A stretch of 57,641 nt of DNA, taken from the NCBI GenBank assembly GCA_021791415.1, contig JAJYWQ010000011.1, positions 1-57,641 on the forward strand. Reading direction: 5' to 3'. The notes under the pieces are model-generated. The model ran no database searches and had not been told where the DNA came from. It saw only the letters and a program-made list of their open reading frames with translations. Position numbers and translations under genes: made by a program. How positions within the stretch are numbered: position 1 is the first letter of the stretch; each line of letters begins with the position of its first letter. This document shows, piece after piece, positions 44,680 to 52,689 of the stretch. This DNA comes from a bacterium (GTDB lineage Bacteria; Chloroflexota; Dormibacteria; Aeolococcales; Bog-877).

Positions 44680-45879
44680 GTGGTCGATCTGGAGCTTAGC
44701 CCGGAGCAGCTGCAGTTCCAGCAGATGCTGCGGGACTTCGCCGCCCGGGAGCTGGCGCCGGAGGTGCCGCGGCGGGACCGCGACGCCGAGCCCGACCCCG
44801 AGCTCTTCGCCAAGCTGAGCTCCATCGGCCTGCCCGGCGTGTCCATCCCCCAGCGCTACGGCGGGGCCGGCCTGGACTGGATCTCCCTGGGGCTGGCGTG
44901 CGAGGAGTTGGAGTACGTGGACGCCTCCTGCCGCACCGCGCTCTCGGTGCACGCGGGCCTCTGCAGCACCGGCGTGTACCAGTGGGGCACCGAGGAGCAG
45001 CGGCAGCGGCTGCTTCGGCCGCTGGCCGAGGGGCGCTGGCAGGGCTGCTTCGCCTTGACCGAGCCGGACGCGGGCAGCGATGTCCGGGCACTGCGGACCC
45101 GGGCCTACCGGGAGGGGGACGTCTACAGGCTCCGGGGCCAGAAGGTCTGGATCTCCATGGGGGACCGGGCCGACCTGATCCTGGTCTTCGCCACCGGGGA
45201 CCCCGAGCAGGGGACCGGCGGGATCACCGCGTTCGCGGTGGAGCGGGCCGCGGCGGGGCCGGGGTTGCGCACCGAGCCCATCCACAACAAGTACGGACTG
45301 CGCGCCAGCGACACCGCCATCGTCTATCTGGACGACGCCCTGGTGGCGGCCGAGAACCGCATCGGGGAGGAGGGCGAGGGCTTCAAGGTGGCCATGTCCT
45401 GCCTCGACAGCGGCCGCTACTGTGTCGCCAGCGGGGCCGCCGGCACCATCCGCGCCTGCCTGGACATGAGCGTCGCCTACGCCCGCCAGCGCCAGGTGCA
45501 GGGGCAGGAGATAGGGCGCTTCCAGCTGGTGCAGCAGATGGTGGCCCAGATGGCCCGCGACTACGACATCGCCCGGTTGCTGTGGCTTCGGGCAGGGTGG
45601 GCCAAGAACCGGGGGCTGCGCAGCTCGCGAGAGTCCGCCCTCGCCAAGTGGGTCAACTCCGAGCGGGCCAACCGCTGTGCCGACGACGCGCTGCAGATCC
45701 AGGGGGCGACTGGCTTCAGCGAGGAGAGCGCAGCGGCCCGTTATCTGCGCAACAGCCGGGCCACCCTCATCTACGAGGGGACCCGGGAGGTTCAGACCCA
45801 GCTGGCGGGGGAGTACGCCCTGGGATACCGCCAGGACCGGCCGGTGCGCTGCCCGCTCCCATCCTGGCCCAACGAGTAG
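44680..45879 (+). CDS. Acyl-CoA dehydrogenase
   Basis: The 399-residue flavoenzyme has FALTEPDAGSD, the FAD-contact KVWISMGDRAD, TGFSEESAAARYLRNSR and the catalytic Glu in IYEGTREVQ. It starts GTG three bases after the ALDH stop. Position after an aminotransferase and ALDH suggests oxidation of the CoA ester of the resulting dicarboxylate or acid (glutaryl-CoA-like), although no CoA transferase or ligase is nearby. Confidence 0.9.
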   Translation: MVDLELSPEQLQFQQMLRDFAARELAPEVPRRDRDAEPDPELFAKLSSIGLPGVSIPQRYGGAGLDWISLGLACEELEYVDASCRTALSVHAGLCSTGVYQWGTEEQRQRLLRPLAEGRWQGCFALTEPDAGSDVRALRTRAYREGDVYRLRGQKVWISMGDRADLILVFATGDPEQGTGGITAFAVERAAAGPGLRTEPIHNKYGLRASDTAIVYLDDALVAAENRIGEEGEGFKVAMSCLDSGRYCVASGAAGTIRACLDMSVAYARQRQVQGQEIGRFQLVQQMVAQMARDYDIARLLWLRAGWAKNRGLRSSRESALAKWVNSERANRCADDALQIQGATGFSEESAAARYLRNSRATLIYEGTREVQTQLAGEYALGYRQDRPVRCPLPSWPNE

Positions 45880-45891
45880 CTTCCGGGCGTC

Positions 45892-46743
45892 ATGCTGCCT
45901 CCTCCACCGCTGCCCGCGGCGGCCGCCGCCGGTTGGCAGCAGCATTTCCTGGACCGCCCGCAGGGTTCGCTCCGCTACGTGACCGCAGGGACCGGCCTGC
46001 CCCTGGTCCTCTGCCACGGCTTCATAGGCTCCGCGGAGAACTTTGAGAGCTGGGTGGAGCGGCTGAGCCGAATCCGGACCCTGGTGATCCCGGACCTTCC
46101 GGGCTTCGGATGGTCGGCGCCGCTGCCGGGGCCCCATCGCAGCCGGGACCTGGCCCGGGAGGTGCGGGCTCTGCTCGACCACCTCGGGGTCGGAGAGTTC
46201 GAGGCGGGAGGCCTCTGCCTCGGTTCGACGGTGGCGCTGGAGCTGGCCGCCGGTGACCTGCGCCGGGTCCGCGGCCTCCTGCTCCACACCCCGCTGCTGG
46301 CCCCCGAGCTCACTTCACCACCATTCCGAGCTCAGGTGGCGGCCCTCACCGTGCCCGGGGTCTTCGCCGCGGTGGGCACGGTCGGCCGCTGGCGCCCCCT
46401 GGCCGACCTCTACCGGCGGGTCCTGGTCGAGGGCGGGGGAGAGATCGACGAGCGCTCGGCTCAGGTGAACTTCGACAACCAGTTGCGGGCCAACCCGCGC
46501 GCGGCCCGGGAGTGGCTTCGGGACGGCGCCCGGCTCGACTTCCGCCAGTTCCTGCGGCGCGTGCCCCGCCCGGTGGCGGTGCTGGCCGCGGCCGACGACC
46601 ACCTGCTGCGGGTGGACCGCCTGCGGGACTTCTGCGCGCCGCTGGCGCAGGTCCGGCTCCGACTGCTGCCCTCGGCCGGCCACGGTTGGAGCCCTGAGTT
46701 CATGATCCGGCAGGTGACGGTGCTGGAGGAGCTGCTGGCCTGA
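45892..46743 (+). CDS. Alpha/beta hydrolase with Cys nucleophile
   Basis: The 283-residue alpha/beta-hydrolase has the oxyanion HGFIGSAENF, the lid-adjacent DLPGFGWSAP and a nucleophile elbow G107-L-C109-L-G, with Cys where most members have Ser. The acid is in AADDHLL and the His in SAGHGWSPE. Cys nucleophiles are known in dienelactone hydrolases but are rare in this lid-containing group. It follows the acyl-CoA dehydrogenase by 12 bases. Substrate unknown; a thioester or lactone is a guess. Confidence 0.75.
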   Translation: MLPPPPLPAAAAAGWQQHFLDRPQGSLRYVTAGTGLPLVLCHGFIGSAENFESWVERLSRIRTLVIPDLPGFGWSAPLPGPHRSRDLAREVRALLDHLGVGEFEAGGLCLGSTVALELAAGDLRRVRGLLLHTPLLAPELTSPPFRAQVAALTVPGVFAAVGTVGRWRPLADLYRRVLVEGGGEIDERSAQVNFDNQLRANPRAAREWLRDGARLDFRQFLRRVPRPVAVLAAADDHLLRVDRLRDFCAPLAQVRLRLLPSAGHGWSPEFMIRQVTVLEELLA

Positions 46744-47315
46744 GTCGCAAGGTTCTCTTCGTGGCCGCCGCCGTCCCCCTGGCGGACGTCTCCCGCAGCT
46801 GGCTTTTGGAGGTCGCCGCCTTGCCCGAGTCCCGCATGGTCCGGGGAGAGGGCCTCCACCTGACCCTGCGTTACCTGGGCCCTACCGAGCTCGCGGACCC
46901 CGCCGCCCTGACCTCGGAGCTGCACAGCTTGGTCGCAGACGAGCGCCCGTTCTCGGTCCGCCTGGAAGGGCTCGGGGCCTTCCCCAGTCTTCGTCGCCCC
47001 CGGGCCATCTGGGTCGGGGTCAGCCGGGGCAGGGCCGAGCTGGTTCGCCTGGGAAGGCTCCTGGCCCCAGGGGAGCCGGAGATCACCCCGCACTGCACGC
47101 TGGCCCGGGTGGGCAGGCCGATCTCGCCGGCGTCCCGGGACCGGCTCCGAGAGTTGGCGGAGGGTGGCCTGCCACCGCTGGACCTCTGGTGCGCGTCGCT
47201 GGCGGTGATGGAGTCCCTAGCCGATCCCCCCGGTCCCGCCCGCTACCGGAGCCTCGGAGAGCTTCCGCTTGCCGGCTCAGCGTCCGAAGGGCCGTCCCCA
47301 GAAGGGGTCGAGTAA
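46740..47315 (+). CDS. thpR: RNA 2',3'-cyclic phosphodiesterase (2H family), probable CTG start
   Basis: The 2H-phosphoesterase motifs HLTL (in GLHLTLRYLG) and HCTL (in ITPHCTLARV) are both present. The first beta strand, KVLFVAAAVP, matches the family RLFVA start but lies upstream of the first ATG/GTG/TTG (GTG 46761). A CTG at 46740 overlapping the hydrolase stop (CTGA), with GGAGGAG eight bases upstream, restores the strand and gives 191 residues. The 3' end overlaps the convergent SCO1664-like gene by 39 bases. Likely role is opening 2',3'-cyclic phosphate RNA ends. Confidence 0.8.
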   Translation: MSRKVLFVAAAVPLADVSRSWLLEVAALPESRMVRGEGLHLTLRYLGPTELADPAALTSELHSLVADERPFSVRLEGLGAFPSLRRPRAIWVGVSRGRAELVRLGRLLAPGEPEITPHCTLARVGRPISPASRDRLRELAEGGLPPLDLWCASLAVMESLADPPGPARYRSLGELPLAGSASEGPSPEGVE

Positions 47316-48005
47316 GGGATACCTGCCGGAGCGCCGGAGCTCCAGAGCCCGCCGGCGAAAGGCCGCCACCTCGTCCCGGTCCAGAAGCCGGAGGAGGCTG
47401 GCCTGCAGCACGCCGAGCCGGTCGTGGTCACCGAGCAGCGAGGCCAGGTCGGCCATGGCCTCCTCAGGAACCAACTGGCCGCCGAGGTCGGCAAGCACCG
47501 TCCGCAGCTTGAACTCCGCGCTGAAGGTGACACCGTGGTCTATGCCGCGCAGGTGCAGCCCGGGATCAAGCAGGAGGTGGGCCGCCTTGCGGTCGCCGTT
47601 GTTCACCAGGACATCCAGCGCCGCCAGACGGCGCAGCTCCGCCTCCAGCTGGCCGCGGTCCGGGGTAGCGTCCTCGGGGGGCTCCGCCACCCACTCCTGC
47701 ATCGACCCCGGTCCGAGCGGCCCATCCCGGCGGGCCACCGTGGGGGGGACGAGCCCCCATCCCAGCGCCCTGTCGACCACGTAGGTGGCGGCCTCCCTCC
47801 GGTAAAGGGTTTGAGGCGGGAAGTCCCAGAGCGGCCGCTCCCCCCGAGCCGGCTTGTAGACCGCGGTGAGGGCCTTGCCCTCCGTCTCCAGGCGAACCTG
47901 AAAGACGCGGTTGCTGCCGGCGACCACCTCGGCGATCTGGGTCACCTCTCCCCGGGTCAGAATCGCCTCCGTCTCCGCCGCGCTACCGGGCCGCACCTCA
48001 GCCAT
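47277..48005 (-). CDS. SCO1664-family protein (PI3/4-kinase-like fold)
   Basis: The 242-residue protein matches the actinobacterial SCO1664 family: LTRGEVTQIAEVVAGSNRVF, VYKPARGERPLWDFP (Lys of the kinase-like core), ALGWGLVPPTV, MQEWV, LDVLVNNGDRKAAHLLL and GIDHGVTF. The DNGDRK-like and DHG segments mirror catalytic and metal loops of PI3/4-kinase or HipA-like folds. Cellular role is unknown. The ATG at 48005 has GGGAGAG upstream; an in-frame extension to 48107 lacks homology. It is convergent with thpR and divergent from dedA. Confidence 0.8.
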   Translation of the reverse strand: MAEVRPGSAAETEAILTRGEVTQIAEVVAGSNRVFQVRLETEGKALTAVYKPARGERPLWDFPPQTLYRREAATYVVDRALGWGLVPPTVARRDGPLGPGSMQEWVAEPPEDATPDRGQLEAELRRLAALDVLVNNGDRKAAHLLLDPGLHLRGIDHGVTFSAEFKLRTVLADLGGQLVPEEAMADLASLLGDHDRLGVLQASLLRLLDRDEVAAFRRRALELRRSGRYPLLDPFWGRPFGR

Positions 48006-48136
48006 CTCTCCCGCCAGGTTATCGGCACTCGTCACCTGCCCGGCGATCGGCTCTAATGCAGGTGGCGCCCTCGATCGGCCACAATGGCAGGGATGCACCT
48101 CCCCCACCAGGGACCTGCGGGCGGGGACGGGCGGCC

Positions 48137-48751
48137 GTGATCCAGGGGCTGGAACACTTCCTGACCGTCGCCGGTTACCTGGCGCTCTTCCTTCTCACCG
48201 TGGCCCAGTGCTGCGGCTTCCCGGTGTCCAGTGAGGTGGTGCTGCCCTTCGCCGGGGTTCTGGTGTCCACTGGGACCCTGGCGCTGGTGCCCGCCGTGGT
48301 CGTCGCTCTGGCCGCCGAGCTGGTCGGTGGCCTCATCGCCTATGGCGTGGCGGCCTTCGTGGGGCGGGCCGCCCTGTTGGGGTTCGGCCAGCGCTTCAAG
48401 CTGAAGGAGAGCCACTTCGAGGCGGCAGAGCGTTTCTATGAGCGCCGTGGGGTGGCCGCGGTGGCGGTCGGAAGGGTGCTGCCCGTGGTCCGCAGCTACA
48501 CCTCCTTCCCGGCCGGGTTTGCCAGGATGCCGCTGCGCCTGTTCATCCCCGCCACCCTCGCCGGGGCGCTGGTCTGGGATGTTGGTCTGATCGTGGCGGG
48601 GATGGAGCTGGGGAAGCACTTCTCGGTGATCGGCAAGGTCATCAAGCCCCTGGAGTACGCCATTGCCGCGCTGGTGGCCCTGGCCATCCTCTACCTGGTC
48701 TACCGCTACATCAACCGGCCGGCCCAGAGGGCCGCAGATCGGGAGACGTAG
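48137..48751 (+). CDS. DedA family membrane protein
   Basis: The 204-residue protein has the DedA pattern: GFPVSSEVVLPFAG, RFYERRGVAAVAVGRVLPVVRSYTSFPAGFARM and five or six membrane segments. DedA proteins recycle polyprenyl phosphate or phospholipids across the membrane. The GTG at 48137 gives the usual family start; an upstream ATG at 48056 would add 27 residues without homology. The downstream MFS gene begins 16 bases later but seems to have its own control site. Confidence 0.85.
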   Translation: MIQGLEHFLTVAGYLALFLLTVAQCCGFPVSSEVVLPFAGVLVSTGTLALVPAVVVALAAELVGGLIAYGVAAFVGRAALLGFGQRFKLKESHFEAAERFYERRGVAAVAVGRVLPVVRSYTSFPAGFARMPLRLFIPATLAGALVWDVGLIVAGMELGKHFSVIGKVIKPLEYAIAALVALAILYLVYRYINRPAQRAADRET

Positions 48752-48771
48752 TACACTCACCTTAACGTGAG
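48752..48771 (+). promoter_or_regulatory. Operator-like palindrome and -10-like box at the MFS start
   Basis: CTCACCTTAACGTGAG (48756-48771) is a dyad with 14 of 16 symmetrical bases; it covers the GTG start at 48767. TACACT (48752-48757) just before it may be the -10 box, nine bases from the GTG. The overlapping merR gene at the end of the MFS gene is the obvious candidate regulator. Confidence 0.5.
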
Positions 48772-51154
48772 CGTAAACGCCGTGACGGCAGGTGCCGGCC
48801 GTCCCGACCGCTACAAGTGGATCGCCCTCTCCAACACCACCCTCGGGGTGCTGATGGCGATCGTGAACTCCTCGATCGTGCTCATCTCGCTTCCCGCCAT
48901 CTTCCGCGGGATCCACGTGAACCCCCTGGCTCCCGCCAACGTGAGCCTCCTCCTCTGGATGCTCATGGGCTACATGGTGGTGACGGCGGTGCTGGTGGTG
49001 AGCCTGGGCCGGGTGGGGGACATCTTCGGCCGGGTGCGCATGTACAACCTCGGGTTCCTGGTCTTCACCGTGGCCTCGATCGGGCTTTCGGTGGTCTTCT
49101 TTCAGGGCACCTCCGCCGCCCTGACGCTGATCGGCCTCAGGGTGGTCCAGGGTGTTGGTGGCGCTCTGCTGATGGCCAACTCGGCCGCCATCCTGACCGA
49201 CGCCTTCCCCAGCAACCAGCGAGGCATGGCGCTGGGCATCAACGTCGTCGCCGGCATCTCCGGGTCCTTCATCGGGCTGGTGCTGGGCGGCCTCTTGTCC
49301 GGTGTCGACTGGCACCTGGTCTTCCTGGTCTCCGTCCCACTGGGGCTCTTCGGGACGGTCTGGGCCTACCTCAAGCTCCGGGAGATCGGGGTGGTGAAGA
49401 GGGCGAGGATCGACTGGCTGGGCAACGTGACCTTCGCCGTCGGGCTGATCTCCGTCCTGGTGGGGATCACCTACGGCATCCAGCCCTACGGCGGCAGCAG
49501 CATGGGTTGGACCAATCCCGAGGTGCTGGTCGAGATCCTCGGGGGCCTTGTGGTGCTGGGCCTCTTCGTGGTGATCGAACGTCGGACTGAGGAGCCGATG
49601 TTCAACCTCGGCCTCTTCCGGATCCGGGCGTTCACCGCCGGCAACCTCGCCTCCCTCCTGGCGTCCATCGGTAGGGGCGGGCTGATGTTCATGCTGATCA
49701 TCTGGCTGCAGGGGATCTGGCTGCCACTGCATGGCTTCAACTTCGTGCAGACCCCGCTCTGGTCGGCCATCTACATGCTCCCGCTGACCGCCGGCTTCTT
49801 GGTGGCGGGGCCGTTCTCCGGCTATCTGTCGGACAGGTACGGCGCCCGCCCCTTCGCCACCGGTGGAATGCTCGGCGCGGCGTTGAGCTTCGGCCTCCTC
49901 TCGCTCCTTCCCGCCAACTTCTCCTATCCGGTCTTCGGGGTCCTGCTCTTCGTCAACGGGTTCGCCATGGGCATGTTCTCGGCGCCCAACACCGCGGGCA
50001 TCATGAATTCGGTGCCGGCGGAGCAAAGGGGGGCGGCCTCGGGGATGCGCTCCACCTTCCAGAACTCGGGCATGACGCTCTCGATCGGGCTCTTCTTCAC
50101 CCTCATGGTCCTGGGGCTGGCGTCGGCCCTGCCCTCGTCGCTCTACCACGGGCTTCTCCAGCAGGGGGTCCCGCAGGCGGCCGCGAGCCGGATCTCGCAC
50201 CTCCCGCCCGTGGGCAGCCTCTTCGCCGCCTTCCTTGGCTACAACCCCATGGCGAGCCTTTTGGGACCGGTGCTGGGACACCTGCCGGCCTCACGGGTGG
50301 CGGTCCTCACCGGCCGCAGCTTCTTCCCCGATCTCATATCCCGGCCTTTCATGACCGGGATGCGGGTCACCTTCTACTTCTCCGCGGCCATGATGCTGGT
50401 GGCCGCCGCCGCCTCCTGGATGAGGGGCAAGCGCTACGTCCACGACGAGCAGCGGCTGGAGGTGGCGGCGGCGGCCGGCCAGCCGCCGCTGCGTACCCAT
50501 GACCGCTCGGGCCTGGTGCGGACCATCACCGTCTCGGCCAGCTACGGCGCTGGCGGGGACGAGGTCAGCCGCCGGGTGGCAGAGATGCTCGCGCTGCCCT
50601 TCCTGGACCGGGCGATTCCGGTCGAGGTTGCCGAGGAGCTCGCCGCCCCCCTCGACGAGGTTCTTTCCGAGGAGGTCTCGGGCCACAACGGGGTCGGAGA
50701 CGTCTTAGCCGGGCTGGCGCGCGGGGTCGGCCCGGTGGCACCGAGCCCGGCCACGGACGCGGAGGGCGAGGGGGATGCGGAGCGCTTCCGCCGGCAGACC
50801 GAGGCCGTCATCCGCAGGCTGGCCTCCCAGGGCGGGGTGATTCTGGGCCGGGGCGCGGCGATCATCCTCGCGGATCGGGACGATGTGCTGAGGGTCCGGC
50901 TGGACGGGCCAGCCGAGCGCCGGGTCCAACGAGTGGCGGAGCTGACCGGCATCGACCTGGCGACGGCGAGGCGCGACCAGCGGCACACGGATCGGGCCCG
51001 CCAGGTCTACCTGCGCCACTTCTACGACGCCGATCCCGCAGATCCTGGCCTCTACGACGTATGGATCGACACCACCGCCGTGGGACCGGACGCCGCTGCT
51101 CGGATGATCGTGGAGGCGGTCCGCGGGAGGGTGCCCAGTGGCGTCTCCAGCTGA
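48767..51154 (+). CDS. Fusion: DHA2-type MFS transporter + cytidylate-kinase-like domain
   Basis: The 795-residue protein is bipartite. Residues 15-560 form an EmrB/QacA-like 14-segment transporter with LGRVGDIFGRVRMYN and GLRVVQGVGGALLMAN motifs. Residues 585-790 match the cytidylate-kinase-like family: TITVSASYGAGGDEVSRRVAEMLALPFLDRA (glycine-rich loop), LGRGAAIILAD, VRLDGPAERRVQRVAE, DQRHTDRARQVYLRHFY and the closing DVWIDTTAVG. Both parts look intact and in one frame. The pairing is unusual; nucleotide-dependent gating or phosphorylation of the transported compound are guesses. merR overlaps its end by 17 bases. Confidence 0.85.
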   Translation: MSVNAVTAGAGRPDRYKWIALSNTTLGVLMAIVNSSIVLISLPAIFRGIHVNPLAPANVSLLLWMLMGYMVVTAVLVVSLGRVGDIFGRVRMYNLGFLVFTVASIGLSVVFFQGTSAALTLIGLRVVQGVGGALLMANSAAILTDAFPSNQRGMALGINVVAGISGSFIGLVLGGLLSGVDWHLVFLVSVPLGLFGTVWAYLKLREIGVVKRARIDWLGNVTFAVGLISVLVGITYGIQPYGGSSMGWTNPEVLVEILGGLVVLGLFVVIERRTEEPMFNLGLFRIRAFTAGNLASLLASIGRGGLMFMLIIWLQGIWLPLHGFNFVQTPLWSAIYMLPLTAGFLVAGPFSGYLSDRYGARPFATGGMLGAALSFGLLSLLPANFSYPVFGVLLFVNGFAMGMFSAPNTAGIMNSVPAEQRGAASGMRSTFQNSGMTLSIGLFFTLMVLGLASALPSSLYHGLLQQGVPQAAASRISHLPPVGSLFAAFLGYNPMASLLGPVLGHLPASRVAVLTGRSFFPDLISRPFMTGMRVTFYFSAAMMLVAAAASWMRGKRYVHDEQRLEVAAAAGQPPLRTHDRSGLVRTITVSASYGAGGDEVSRRVAEMLALPFLDRAIPVEVAEELAAPLDEVLSEEVSGHNGVGDVLAGLARGVGPVAPSPATDAEGEGDAERFRRQTEAVIRRLASQGGVILGRGAAIILADRDDVLRVRLDGPAERRVQRVAELTGIDLATARRDQRHTDRARQVYLRHFYDADPADPGLYDVWIDTTAVGPDAAARMIVEAVRGRVPSGVSS

Positions 51155-51683
51155 GTCCCCCCCGGGCCCGGAGTTGAGGATAGGGGAGGTGGCCAGCATG
51201 ACCGGTGTCACGACCCGCACTCTCCGCTACTACGAGGAGATCGGGCTCATCACCCCCTGCACCCGGATCAGCGGGGGGCAGGAGCGCCGATACACCGAGA
51301 TGACGGTGGCCCGGGTACGTCGTATCCGAGAACTTCAGGAGGTGCTGGGATCCGGTCTCTCCGAGATCCGCGAGGCGCTACTCGCCGAGGACCGGATGGA
51401 GGCTCTGCGCCAGGCCTACCGGCGCACCACCTCTCGGGTCGGACAAGCCAAGGTGCTCCGTGAGGCCGTCGAGGTGGCCGAGCGCCAACTGGCCCAGATC
51501 CAGCGGCGCCAGGACCAGCTGGGGGCACTCCGCCAGGAGCTTGAGGAGCGACGCTCTAGGCACCTCCAGCGATTGTATGAACTGGGTGGAGACTCCCAGC
51601 CAAGGGGCGGCCAGGGGCCCGCGAACGGCCGGCCCATAGCGGGTGAGGGTCACCCAGGTGGGCCGGAGGGCCGGTCGGGATAG
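51138..51683 (+). CDS. MerR family transcriptional regulator
   Basis: The 181-residue protein has RIGEVASMTGVTTRTLRYYEEIGLITPCTRI, the MerR winged helix-turn-helix, and QERRYTEMTVARVRRIRELQEVLGSGLSEI. A long coiled coil (residues 85-150) and a Gly/Pro-rich tail follow. No metal-binding cysteines are present, so an organic inducer is likelier than a metal. It overlaps the transporter-kinase fusion by 17 bases and probably regulates it through the dyad at 48756-48771. Confidence 0.9.
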   Translation: MASPAESPPGPELRIGEVASMTGVTTRTLRYYEEIGLITPCTRISGGQERRYTEMTVARVRRIRELQEVLGSGLSEIREALLAEDRMEALRQAYRRTTSRVGQAKVLREAVEVAERQLAQIQRRQDQLGALRQELEERRSRHLQRLYELGGDSQPRGGQGPANGRPIAGEGHPGGPEGRSG

Positions 51684-51795
51684 CGGTCGGCCCCCCGTGG
51701 CGGGCAAGCAGGCGACCGGGAACGCCATTCGCGACCGCCACCAGCTGCCTCGGCGCCGGTGCTGGGTGCAGGTGAGCTGGACGGCCGCGCTTCGC

Positions 51796-51828
51796 TGCTG
51801 CGCTCAGAGGGATTTGAACCTACGCAAA
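51796..51828 (-). other. tRNA 3'-end-like fragment 1 (possible attachment site remnant)
   Basis: On the minus strand this reads as a T-arm (GGTTCAAATCC) plus acceptor and a degraded GCA end, without D- or anticodon arms. It matches fragment 2 (54464-54496) at 27 of 33 positions. Confidence 0.45.
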
Positions 51829-51929
51829 ACCACCTGAAAACACATGCGACGCAGACGCCTCCCTATCTTTCACCCGGGCAACTTGTTCCTGTGCACCCAG
51901 CGGGGCAGCCGCCGGCCCGTTTTGAGCTT

Positions 51930-52484
51930 TCACCCCACTCTTCCTTCTCCCTCCTCGGCCCCGTACTTCGGTTGGAGGTCGAAGAGTGGGTTGTGTCGAG
52001 CCGCGGCGATGTAGTCATCGAGGCGGTCGTCGACGCGGCTTCGCAAAGTCCACATGACCCCGATGGGTGGCCTGAAGTGTGGCCCGAACAGGGCACGGAG
52101 GACGCGCGACCGCCGATACCGCTGGAGTGCGCGCCGCAGCACAGCTCCCGCTTCCTCGGGCGTGAGCTCGACGGCATGGACCCTTACCTGACGGCCTCCC
52201 GGGTGGGTGACTAGGGCCTCGGCATCCACCCGAAGGTTGGCGACCCAGCCGGTCTGGCCGTACGAGCCCTGCACGAACCAGTGACCGTCGAGGTCTACCA
52301 TGCCTACCGGCACCGTTCGAAGCTTGCCGGACCGCCGACCGCGCGTCGTGAGGAGCACGTTGGGGGCACCCGTCGGTAGTCCCGCCGAGATCAACCGACG
52401 GAGCAGCGGATTGACCAGGCGGAGCATCCGCCCACCCACCCTGTAGCGGACATCGTGGCGGAAAGACGCGCGGCGACCACTCAT
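51930..52484 (-). CDS. Deazaflavin (F420)-dependent nitroreductase family protein (Ddn-like)
   Basis: From ATG 52484 the 184-residue product fits the split-barrel nitroreductase/quinone reductase family common in actinobacteria: NVLLTTRGRRSGKLRTVPVG, WFVQGSYGQTGWVANLR and PLFDLQ near the end. Members use reduced F420 to reduce quinones or nitro compounds. The frame is open to 52646 but the extension is unlike the family. It is the last gene of the ECF41 block, 205 bases after the AhpD-like gene; co-transcription is uncertain. Confidence 0.8.
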   Translation of the reverse strand: MSGRRASFRHDVRYRVGGRMLRLVNPLLRRLISAGLPTGAPNVLLTTRGRRSGKLRTVPVGMVDLDGHWFVQGSYGQTGWVANLRVDAEALVTHPGGRQVRVHAVELTPEEAGAVLRRALQRYRRSRVLRALFGPHFRPPIGVMWTLRSRVDDRLDDYIAAARHNPLFDLQPKYGAEEGEGRVG

Positions 52485-52689
52485 GAACACGGCACGAATC
52501 GAACTCCCCGGATCTGCCGGCCAGGTTTGGTAGCGCCCGCGAACACTAGGGCTGCCGCCGGCATGCCAGGGGTAGGCCACTGGGCGAGGTTCATGAGATG
52601 CCTCCTGATCGGTTACCTCGGCGAGCCAGGTTCGCCACCGACCCAAGATGCCCTTGCTACTCGCAGTCGTTCACCGCCTGGATCGCTTC

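Noticed and set aside
43180-46287. Minus-strand open frame of about 1,000 codons opposite the ALDH and acyl-CoA dehydrogenase genes
   Set aside because: It lies opposite well-supported enzymes, has a Gly/His/Gln-rich low-information translation and no start signals.
48053-50281. Minus-strand open frame of 742 codons opposite dedA and the MFS part
   Set aside because: His/Asp/Gln-rich translation with no domain; forward membrane proteins explain the coding signal.
51796-51828. Complete tRNA gene near 51.8 kb
   Set aside because: Only the T-arm and acceptor 3' strand are present; D-arm and anticodon arm are missing and the CCA is degraded.
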